Assembly (NCBI RefSeq): GCF_963678635.1
Contig: NC_087068.1
Coordinates: 27,158,318-27,222,317, forward strand
Direction: 5' to 3'
From: Symsagittifera roscoffensis
Lineage: Eukaryota; Xenacoelomorpha; Acoela; Convolutidae
Length of the DNA stretch: 64,000 bases
This document shows, piece by piece, positions 23,163 to 35,100 of this stretch. The notes beneath the pieces are model-generated. The model had not been told where the DNA came from and made no database searches. It saw only the letters and a list, made by a program, of their open reading frames with translations. Within the stretch, counting starts at the first letter, position 1. Each line of letters begins with the position of its first letter. The position numbers and the translations under genes were made by a program.

Positions 23163-26100
23163 CTACAATAACACCAAACATCATTCATCTGTCACTCAAT
23201 CCACCAGGTAGCGGTGGGGGCACTAGGAAATTTAACGACAAGCAAATTAGCCGTGTGACCAGAAAAAATGAATTTAAAACCACAAACATTGCCAATCAAA
23301 AATTGGAAAAGAGTAATGAACGCATGTAACATAAACAAACACTGACTGAAAACGCCCAATGAAAACCAAGTTAACATCCTCCCCCTAAACGTTTTTTTTT
23401 GGGTGGTGGGAGGATGTTAACTTGGTCCGGTGAAGTTTTTAATCCGCTGAAAATAAATTCCACTTTCGAAACTAGAAATCGTTCACGTTTTTTCGCGCCA
23501 TTTCCACATTCGTATTTGTAGAAGCTTATTTACGTCACTTTCAGCAGATGAAATTCAATTGAACTCAAAAAGTGCATATATACCTAAGTGCATCAATATT
23601 TTAAGACTTTTTAATGAAAAAAAAAACAAATAAAAATCAGCAAGACCTATATAAGAGTCTTCACTGCGTTCATTACTCTTAATTATGGGAAATTAGACGT
23701 AAGTGTATTGTTCGTGTCTAAAATTTGTTTACTGACTACAATTAAGTTTGGTTCGGGCTTGCTAAAATGCAAGTCAATTTTTGAATTGAGGCAATCTATA
23801 AGTTATGCATTTCAAAAAAAGTTTACAATATTTGAATTAATGTTTTATAAATCATTTATTATAAAAATTTTGACATGTAATGGGATTTTATTTTCTTGTA
23901 TTTGTGAAGTTTTGCTTTAAGCAATAACTTTTGTTAACCCTTTGCTTTCCGTCTAAAATGCTAGTTTTGCGAGAAAAAATTAACGTCTAAATTCCGTTTT
24001 TATTGGAGCCGTCTAATTTGCTAATTGTCTAATTTCCTAGCCCCAGGTAGCGTCCTTTTTTGCTTGCAGCCTAATTATACCTATTGCAAAAGCACACGCC
24101 GCTACAAAAGCCGCTAAGATATCTCTTATAAGGACCGAATGGGCGAAAAAACTCGTGGGCAAAGGACCGAAAACAAAATTAGCCGAGAGTCAATTTTTAA
24201 AAAGAAGCAGTTGCCATTCAATTAAAATGAATTCAATAGAGCAATACTTTGCTTCTTTCATAACGAAAAAATAACGAAAAAAAATTATAAAATTTGTTCC
24301 AATTCGGTGGCGGTCAGTGACAATTTGAAAACTGCAAATTTTTGCGGTTTTTGTATTCGGCCAATATCAACATTCAATCCCTTATAATGTTTAATTCCTT
24401 TCCAAATTTTAGAAATCTGAATTGGCTGATTTTTATTCTCGCGCATTCGCTCCTTCGCGCATAAGGGATTCCATCTAAAATTTGCAAAGAAAGTAAACAT
24501 TTCCAGGGACTAGAATATTGATATTGGCCGAATATAAAAACGGCGAAATTTTCAAATTGTCATTGACCGCCGCAAAATCGGGACAAAATTTATATTTCAA
24601 GGGTTTCGTAATGAAAGAAGCAAAATATTGCTTCATTTAATTCATTTCAATTGAATGACAATTGCTTCTTTTAAAAAAAATTGACTTTCGGCTAATTTTG
24701 TCTTCGGTCCTTGGCCCAAAAGTTTTTTCGCCCATTCGGCCCTTCGCGCATGCGAATAGCCCGCAGATTAACTATCCCCCTCCTATGGTACAACCCCTGT
24801 GAAGAAATAACTGATTAAACGGCAACGGTTAAGCATATGAGAATTCTGTACCTAGTAACGAACCTCTCCAAGGGGGGGGGGGTGGTAGCTAAAGAGACCT
24901 AAATTGAAATTAAACTTGCAAGCAAATTAAAATGGCTAATTAATTTGCGGAGAACTTTTCCTCAGTCAGGTGAGTGTTGCTTTAGCTTTGTTCCGCACCA
25001 TTGTCGGCTTCGGGGCGTGGTTGATTATTCACCTGAATGTAGTTTGCGATGATGGACACGTTTTTGAAGTCCAGAGCAGCGTCAATCTCGTCCATGAAGT
25101 AGAAAGGCGTGGGCTTGTAGTGGTGCAGGGCGAACACCAGAGCCAGAGAGCTCAATGTCTTCTCTCCTCCGGACAAGTTGGAAATATTCTTCCAGCTCTT
25201 TTTCAGAGGACGCACACTAAAAGACAAACCACATCATGCAACTGCATCAGTGACGGGCGCAAGAATTTTGAATGGGAGCAGAGCGGCGTTTCGAATACAT
25301 CTGTCGAACCATTTGTAGTCGCCCATTTCGACCATTTTTGACACAGAGGCGAAGCTTTGCTCCGCAAACACTAGCAAAAACACGAAAAAAGCAGCTCTAA
25401 AAAGTGCAATATAAAAAACTAGAAATAAGCCTCGAATAAGTAAAAAAAAAAAAATCGGCTACGCCTGGGATTGGATCTGCGCCGTAAATAATACACAGAT
25501 GCGAAGCATCGCTTCGCAAACACTTACAAGAACATGATAACCGGTGGTACTGTAGCCACTTTATGTTGCGAAAAAGTGGTCAAACAACTTTCTAACTTTG
25601 GTGTTCAGAAAATTGCAGTTATGGCGGGCACAAACAATTTGTTTGATAAATGAAGTCAACAAATCATGGTGTAAGGGGCCGTAGTCGAAGAAATGGAATA
25701 CCTGATCTGCACCTATCTACACCATGGTTTCAAAATTGCAATTGTTTCCTTGATTGTCAGAAAATGTCACACCCGAACAAATAAGATTAAAGGACTGTTA
25801 TAGACGGTTAGCATGAGCCTACAACATCCCCTATGTGAAAACCAAACAGTTCAGATACAGGCAACATGTATCACCAAATGGCCTGCATCTAGACCCCCCA
25901 TCCAGTAGACAGCTAGCCCGAGTTTGAGTTTTTCAAAATGCACTGTACAGCTTATAATTCTCTTCTGTGTTCTGTGCTTTGAAGATGGTCGCATGAGATC
26001 TTTTTCAAAATGCACTGTCCAGCTTATAAATCTCTTCTGTGTTCTCTGCTTTGAACTGGTAGCATGACATTTTTTCAAAATGCACTGTCCACCTTATAAT

Positions 26101-29100
26101 TCTCTTCTGTGTTCTCTGCTTTGAACTGGTAGCATGACATTTTTTCAAAATGCACTGTCCAGCTTATAATTCTCTTCTGTGTTCTCTGCTTTGAAGATGG
26201 TCGCATGAGATCTTTTTCAAAATGCACTGTCCAGCTTATAATTCTCTTCTGAGTTCTGTACTTTGAAGATGATCGCATGAGATCTTTTTCAAAATGCACT
26301 GTCCAGCTTATAATTCTCTTCTGTGTTCTCTGCTTTGAACATGGTCGCATGAGATCTTTTTCAATATGCACTGTCCAGCTTATAATTCTCTTCTGTGTTC
26401 TCTGCTTTGAAGATGGTCGCATGAGATCTTTTTCAAAATGCACTGTCCAGCTAATAATTCTCTTCTGTGTTCTCTGCTTTGAGATGGTCGCATGAGATCT
26501 TTTTCAAAATGCACTGTCCAGCTTATAATTCTCTTCTGTGTTCTCTGCTTTGAAGATGATCGCATGAGATCTTTTTCAAAATGCACTGTCCACCTTATAA
26601 TTCTCTTCTGTGTTCTCTGCTTTGAACTGGTAGCATGACATTTTTTCAAAATGCACTGTCCAGCTTATAATTCTCTTCTGTGTTCTCTGCTTTGAAGATG
26701 GTCGCATGAGATCTTTTTCAAAATGCACTGTCCAGCTTATAATTCTCTTCTGTGTTCTCTGCTTTGAAGATGGTCGCATGAGATCTTTTTCAAAATGCAC
26801 TGTCCAGCTTATAAATCTCTTCTGTGTTCTCTGCTTTGAACTGGTAGCATGACATTTTTTCAAAATGCACTGTCCACCTTATAATTCTCTTCTGTGTTCT
26901 CTGCTTTGAACTGGTAGCATGACATTTTTTCAAAATGCACTGTCCACCTTATAATTCTCTTCTGTGTTCTCTGCTTTGAACTGGTAGCATGACATTTTTT
27001 CAAAATGCACTGTCCAGCTTATAATTCTCTTCTGTGTTCTCTGCTTTGAAGATGGTCGCATGAGATCTTTTTCAAAATGCACTGTCCAGCTTATAATTCT
27101 CTTCTGAGTTCTGTACTTTGAAGATGATCGCATGAGATCTTTTTCAAAATGCACTGTCCAGCTTATAATTCTCTTCTGTGTTCTCTGCTTTGAACATGGT
27201 CGCATGAGATCTTTTTCAATATGCACTGTCCAGCTTATAATTCTCTTCTGTGTTCTCTGCTTTGAAGATGGTCGCATGAGATCTTTTTCAAAATGCACTG
27301 TCCAGCTAATAATTCTCTTCTGTGTTCTCTGCTTTGAGATGGTCGCATGAGATCTTTTTCAAAATGCACTGTCCAGCTTATAATTCTCTTCTGTGTTCTC
27401 TGCTTTGAAGATGATCGCATGAGATCTTTTTCAAAATGCACTGTCCACCTTATAATTCTCTTCTGTGTTCTCTGCTTTGAACTGGTAGCATGACATTTTT
27501 TCAAAATGCACTGTCCAGCTTATAATTCTCTTCTGTGTTCTCTGCTTTGAAGATGGTCGCATGAGATCTTTTTCAAAATGCACTGTCCAGCTTATAATTC
27601 TCTTCTGTGTTCTGTGCTTTGAAGATGATCGCATGAGATCTTTTTCAAAATGCACTGTCCAGCTTATAATTCTCTTCTGTGTTCTCTGCTTTGAACATGG
27701 TCGCATGAGATCTTTTTCAAAATGCACTGTCCAGCTTATAATTCTCTTCTGTGTTCTCTGCTTTGAAGATGGTCGCATGAGATCTTTTTCAAAATGCACT
27801 GTCCAGCTTATAATTCTCTTCTGTGTTCTCTGCTTTGAACATGGTCGTATGCGATCTCTTCGAGCACAAAATTGATTGATTATTTTAAAGATTATTCATC
27901 ACAACTTCACTGAAAACTTGTTTTTAATATATCGGTTATCGATTTTTGAGTGTAGTCTGCTTTCATTTTTTGTTCATAGCCGCTTTCTTGTCTTCTGTTA
28001 CCCGCTCAAGTTAGAAAAGATGGTCGCCTAAGATCTCTTTTCCTGCTTAAATTTGAATTTACAAAAATTTGCCTAAACTGGATTAAAAGTATCATATGGC
28101 CATTTTCACCCGGATTACCGAAATTTTGTTACTGGTCTGCAAATTTGTTTAAACACCTTTACTGGCTTAACTCCTTTCATTTTGGAAAAGTAGAATGGTA
28201 GCTCAGGATTTTTTGCCATCTCTTCATCTAGAATCCTCGAAAACTTACCACAAAAAGGCCGCATAAAGTCTTTGTCTTGAAATCTGCGCTCAAGGCAGCT
28301 TTAGGCCAGTACTAAACTCATCACTGCAAATATTCGAGAAACAAATGGATCTCGGCTCCGGAAATTCAAAAATTGAAAAAAGAAGAAATTAGAAAAAATT
28401 AGAGACAGGAAAAAGAAAATCACTCATGCCGCCGTGATGATGACAAAAAGCAGCAGTGAATGATACAGAAGAACTTCCAAATAAGTGAACACTTTTATCC
28501 ACGAGTTAGCTTAGAAAAAAGATTCGTAATAATACTCTATGCTGATCGCTAGTGTAAAGAAAATAGCCTTCGAGAGGTATAAACGAAAAGACCAGAATTT
28601 TATTCGTACTCTTACTCTAAATTAGTGCATTATAACTCCGAGGATTCTCCTTAGAAGTTTTTGAGCGGGTCGGCGGAAACTGGATACCAGCAGATTTTAA
28701 AACTCAGCAAAAAACTATTCATTATCGTTTACGCAATTATTAGAATAAATCTATAGATTTATATAGGCTTAGGAGTAAATTATAAAGAGACACAATGAAC
28801 TTTGATCAAATAGGATAACATTTCCAAAATATGTGAAATAGTCTCGAATAAAATCTGTGGACACAAATTCCTTGCTTGAAGGAAACCTCCCAGCAGTTCA
28901 AAGAATTCAAGTAAAAACAGAATTTACACAGAGGCGAAGCTGAGCTTCGCACCACTTGCGATACGAAAATAAAAAAGCCGCTAAGTCAGAAAAAATCGAA
29001 AAAAAATTCGAAAATGTCGAAAAACTAGGATCTATCTAAAAAATAAGGACAGTTTTCAAATTAAAAAAAAAACATGCCAAGACAATGGAATGTGAAAAAA

Positions 29101-32100
29101 GCATCCGAAGAAAATTTACCAAACGGTAACAAAGCCAAAAAATACCTTGACAGAATACCTTTAGGCAGAAAAAAAACAAGACTTAAGTTATTAAGTATCC
29201 TTCACCCTCAAAACCAGCATACATACCAGCACACACAAATTTCTTCGAATTTCTGTTAAGATTTATAGCGTTTTGTGCGAACCAGAGGTGAGCATAAAAA
29301 TTTTGTTTTCTAGAAACGAGTCGATATTAGGTCACTAAGCCGAGAAAAAATAGGCCGAAATCATTTGGGCAGAATAAAGTTTTTCAGCGAAAAAAAAGAA
29401 TACAAAAAAATCAAGTTTAGTTCAATTAAAAACATCAGGAGAGGTAAGTCAGAACAGTTAAAGCAACTGAATTGTAAAAAAAACAATTCTACAATATGAA
29501 AACAAAGCCGACCTAAGATAAGCAGATAAATAATGAACCGACAAGTTTTTCGAAAAAAACAGGCCCTGTCAGATTCCAACCCAAGACCTTTGCCGTCCCA
29601 GTCGTAATCTTTACCTCCAGACCAAGTGTGCAGGAGACACAAAAAATAGAATTAGTAAAGAACTGAACCTAAATTTATCATTTCTACTTTTGACCATTCT
29701 GTGCCCTAAGTTATTTAGGGGAAAAAAGTCTAGCACCCATTGCAAAACCCTAAAATACAAATGAATAAATAGTGGAAAACAATGAGCAAGATGCAAGTCT
29801 CTGCATGAGGACAGGATAGGACAGGTGTCAGCTGAACAGGTGGTGTGGTAGGGTGTCCTATCACGTCTCGTCTATCCCACAAGACGACAGAGAAGTGGGC
29901 GTTGATTGGTTGATTACCTGAAGACGACTCCTTCGGAGAAGGGATCCATGCTGTCGACCAACTCCAACTCCGCATCTCCTCCCAGAGTGATCATCTGGTA
30001 CATCTCCTTCAGTCTCTTCACAATCACCCCCAGCCCACTCATGAACTCACTCTGTCTCTTCCCCTTCAGTACAGTCACCTCCCCCTTCTTCAAGTCTCGG
30101 CATGACGTCATCCTGTCTAGCTCGTCCACTCGCTCCATGTACTGCGCAAACTTCTTCCTAAAGCATCCACCCCTTGTTCAAAACTTGAAAAAAAACATGT
30201 TCCGATTTTTTTATGCTTCTTAATCGCAAGCTAACAGATCATTGGTATTTTTTTTGAGCTCAGGTGGCTGAATCTCACTGAGAGGCTGCTGTAAAGAACT
30301 TTGCTGACTCTGTGCAATGCTGAAAAAGATGCGGCAAAAAGTATGGATTCAAGATACTTCACATTGAAACCAAGGACACCACATTTCAAACACCAAAGAC
30401 TCTACTTGAGAGATTCACCTAAATCAGTGCTGATCTTTTCAAGCGAACCAATGCAGCTGTGACGAAACAGCTAATTGTTGAGTTATTACAAGCCTATGAC
30501 AATCACAGATTTATATCATTTGCTAGTGGAAAAAATTTTGTCAATACTAAAAATCATTCAAATAACTTGGAAATGTTCTCAAATAGGAAACCAATTACGA
30601 AAATGTTCGATGCTAACTGTAATCGGAAAAGTAATCAGAATAGTTTGCTTTTACGCTATTAAGTTAAAAATCACTCCATGTTACGGATAAAATTCATCCC
30701 ATTTTCAATTTTCAAATTCATCCTGTTTTAAATATATTAGGAAATTTAAAAAAAAAACACTCCGATATCTTATTGCTTCACTTTTTTCCTCCGCTGATAC
30801 TTTTTTTGATAAAATATTTCAATGATAAATCATTACGTAACATATCAATCGAAACATTAACACAAGCAAAGCTGCGCTTCGCTAACACTAACAAGAAAAC
30901 GACAAAAAGCAGCTCTACAAAGTGAAACAAGAACAAGGATAGCCGGTTGCTGTGCAAGTATCATAGAATGTTACAAGCATATTCTTAAAAAGATACTACA
31001 ATTTCTCATGATTTTTTTATTCAGTGCTGTTTTTTTTGTGCGTGGTGTGATGATAAAGATCTGAAAAAAAAACCCAAAACTTAGGCACATCCGACGGTCA
31101 AATAAAAAAAACAAATCGGACAGCGGTTATTGTCGAGAAATGACAAGAAAAATTGTTGAAATTTTTTTGAACTTTTCTAGTTATTTATTCCAAAAAGTCG
31201 CTAAAAACTTCAAAAAACAGTTTTACTGGAGTAAAACTGAAATTAAATGGCTTATCCTTCTTTAATAAGCCTGCTCGCTTGCTTTAATCGCTCGAAATTA
31301 GACTAAAATTCAAAAATTCCAACCGGTTCTTCTCGACACTGGGAAAAATTTTTAATGTGGTTCGAATCACGACTGTAAGGTCTTTAATATGATAAATCAC
31401 TCCACCAATTACCATAGTTTTTGGTAAAAAGTTTCGGTTGAAAAGCAAATAAACAAACAGCTCGCTCCTCTTAATCGCTCGAAAATTTCAGACGGGTTTT
31501 TCTCCGATGAACAAATTTTCTCGAATTTTTTTAAGTCGTTCGAATCACGACTGAAAAATCTTTTTGATGATATATCACTTGATTCATTCCAATAATTATG
31601 TGATAACTGATTTTGCGTGTAGAAAACCTAAAACACGAAACCTGAGACCTCGAGATTTGGAGACTTGCATCTTCAATGATGCAGCTATAGATGCTAATAA
31701 ATCGCCAGTGCTATGCAGCAAAAATACAACTTAAACTACATGCGGCGTTGAACCCCCCGATCAATAGATTAGGAGTCTCACTTCCTTCCATCTATGCCAC
31801 GGTCGCTTAACGATCGTCAAACACTAGCCACAAATAAAGCAGATAACAGATGCTATGAAACTCCGATTCTACAGATCTTGACTATAGCAGAAGTGCTACC
31901 ACAGATGAGCACGTTTATTTGCGACTTAGCTTGGGTAAAACAAAAGTCATACTAAAACACTACCCCAGCTAGCTCAATACTCTACATATCTATCTTTTCT
32001 AGATAATTTCAAGTACTTTGGAAGAAAACGTGCCAGAAAAAAATCAAAATGAATCTGATCTCAAATGAAATCTATTAGGCAACCTCTTGATTTAGAAAAA

Positions 32101-35100
32101 AATTAAAAGAAACAAGGATTTTCCACTGCGCTATGTCGTTTGATGACTATATTATATCTTTTGTATAATTGAGAAATATAAAAAAGATTTACCTCTAATC
32201 GGGAGCTGTTATACGCTAAGTTTGAGGCAAATGTATGAAACGGCGGTTATTTAACTTGAGGTTGTAATCTGCACGTGTTGAATTACTTTGAAAAAAAACA
32301 TGAATCAGTTCTTTGAGTATCTAGCTATCGCTAAAAAGTTTCACGTTTGATCGAAGCATTTTTCCGTTGAAACTACCCATCATTGCAAAAACATTATCAT
32401 ATGCTCAGAAAAATCTCTTCAGGTGAGGTAGATTTAAGCCGCTATCCTGTAATCTTTATCTCTAAAGCGCAGAAAAAATGCCGAAATCTTATTGTTTTTA
32501 ATTTTCAAAATATTTTTAGTGTCACATAGAGGGAGGCGAACTCCAATCTCTCAGAGCTGTTTTCATCTAAGATTAACTTTAAAACGAAGGTGAAGCTGCA
32601 ACTTCCCAACACAGAGGCAAAGCTTCACAAACACTTGCGAGAACACAAGAAGCAGCTCTATGAAGTGCAATAACAAAAATAAGAAATAAGCCTCGAATAA
32701 GTAAAATTTCGGCTACCTCTGAGATTCGAACCTGCGATCTTAAGTTAAGAGTCGCACACACTAACGACTCAGGCACGGAATCTTCATAGAAAAATAAATT
32801 TGCTATGAAATTTATAAAGCTACAGTGAAATTTCGCTAAACTTACTGAGCTGGAAAATTATTAAAAAGATTTTTTATTGTTGTTTTGTTGTGAGAAAAAA
32901 AATTTCTGTGATAGAGCTTGATTATATGGTATCACAAAAGGAGTCACTAAAGCATTGGCCGCTCTTGAAACAGCTGAAAACCAGAAAAAAACTACATTGG
33001 AGCTAACTATGATGATTTGAATGCACTGCTCCAGCAACAAAACTTCCGTTCTCGCCTCAACAGAAGCCTGGCAAGATGATATACATAATCCTAAACTATA
33101 CTGCCTAAAAGATTTCAAAAAAATATCTGAACGAAACAAAAATCAAGCTTTGAGACGTATAATAAAAATATTTTATAGGAAACACAATACCTTTGAAACT
33201 TGAAACCTACGACTTAGCAAGTAATTTAAATTCTTAGTGTCTGGGCTACATATATTAACACAGAGGCGAAGTTGCACTTCGCATACACAGGCAAAAATAT
33301 GACCGATAACCCGGCGCGGATATAGGATTTTCTCGAGGGGGGGGGGCGGATTTTCAAACAAATTTTGAAAATTTGTCGACTTTTTTTTAGGTCGACCAAA
33401 TTGATTTTCTGAGCTCTCCGAAACTAATATACAAACCCTAATTTGACCAAACTTTCTGCGCCGCAGAATTTGACCAAAGGAGTTTTTTCGGCGCGCTACC
33501 CCCTCAAAAACAATATAGATTGACGCCTTTAGAAAAATTTAAAGTTCAGTCAGCCAAAAATGGATATCACAAAATAGTACAAAAGGGGGACCCTTTGGGT
33601 CGCCAGGGGTTCGAACTAACATGCCTTAATTTGTAGAGCAGTGTATGGAGCAGTACTAACATGAACAAATTAAATGTAATTAAAATAAAATGAATTTTTT
33701 TTGTTATTTGAGATTTTTGTGAAAATCATCACCCCCACACGCCATATTAATAACAATGTGATAAATTTCGCTCCTAGTAACAAATCAATTATGGCAAGTA
33801 AGCTTCCTTCAACCAATTTGGAACGATTTCTATGACGGATTAAATCTCCGCTTACGCGTTAATAGTGCAAAACATATTGCGCGTTAATTGTCCCGAATTT
33901 GCCAAAATGGCAACTTTTAAACCCTTAATACTACACATAAAATGATGACAGGTGAATTATCTTTCCAAATTTAAGCTCAGGGCAACAATACTTTTGTAAT
34001 GATACTGAAAAAAATCCCGTCAAAAATGGCAAGTTAAAAAATCGAAAAACCACGCCGAGCACAAATATTCCGTAACTTTCGTTAAGAAAATCGGAACAAT
34101 AAAAGTAGCATTGGCTGTACTTAATAGCTGGTTAATGCACCACTTGAAATAACCAATAATTTAATGACTTGGCTGGTCGCAGATTAAAAATCACTATCGT
34201 AGTTTACTTACACGCATTTAGCAGCACCCAATTAGCTCACACCACACAATGCGAATAGTATGCAAAAAAAACCAGCATATTTGTCCTGCTTAAGGCTGAG
34301 TTGAGCTGAATGTGGTCGAGAAAAAAAGAAATCTGGCGTTGCATGTCAGCTAAAGTGAAGATTTCTGACCAGAGAACTTATTTCTGCACAATAACGACCT
34401 GTACTGCAACACACATCACAATAGATTACCTGAAATCTTCAATTGAGGCCATATTCGGTTTCATAGATTTCAATTTCTCCTCAAAGGATTCTAGCTCCTC
34501 TTTCAATGAGTCAACATCGACCTCATTTAGTTCTTGTTCGCTGAGTGTTTTCAGCTCACAGGGCGCGCAATCTTCCGTGTTCACACGCAATGCTGCTATC
34601 TAAAATAATACATCACACACGTGAATTTTTATCGAAAACTATCCAAAATCAGGTTATTCGTAGGACTATTCGTTGATCAAAAATCCTAACAACAATTTTA
34701 CTTTCTATTTTCTAGCACACCCCAGGGCAAAATTAGGGTGGCGGGGCGGACGCCCAATCTCCCCACCTCAGAATTCGGACCCGCTACCAAAACAAGCCAA
34801 CACAGTTGAAGAAGTGTCAATAAACTCAGAACTAGAAAAACATAACGTAAAATTTTTTTTGAATAGTTCAGAACTTTCGACTTTCATAGAAGAAAGATAA
34901 TCACGTTTAAACTCTCAAAACTGCTGAATATTTTATGATTGACTGTTTTTTTTTTCATCAAAATGAATTAAAGAGGGGATTTAAATCCGTTTTTCCATGT
35001 AGAAGAAATCAGCTGTGTCAACTGATTCGAGAAGGTCGCGCTATCCAATCCGCGCTATCTCCCAAGCAGCAATGACAAATGAGAAAGCGAAGACAACAGT

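Larger units (their letters stand above)
30158..34429. other. SMC4 intron between visible exons 14 and 15
   Basis: 4.27 kb. It contains SINE 1 tails at 30860-30970 and 33259-33300, a SINE 1 head-side piece at 31780-31940, a SINE 1 copy at 32600-32790, a G-run repeat at 33312-33612 and a family A half at 33620-34135. No coding exon seen. Confidence 0.55.

Noticed and set aside
24970-25341. 123-codon plus-strand open frame
   Set aside because: Antisense shadow of the SMC4 signature/Walker B exon.
25930-27865. Possible CRISPR array
   Set aside because: Repeats are contiguous without unique spacers and lie in a eukaryotic intron.
25851-27875. Open frames of 70-120 codons on both strands with repeated peptides (e.g. 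RTQKRIISWTVHFEK)
   Set aside because: They arise because the tandem unit is 69-72 bp, near a multiple of three. The same DNA is open on both strands and has no start context or splice sites. Treated as satellite DNA.
32600-32790. Functional tRNA gene
   Set aside because: Box A and box B are present but no acceptor-stem pairing is evident, and the sequence continues into a repeated body shared by many copies; it is a SINE head.
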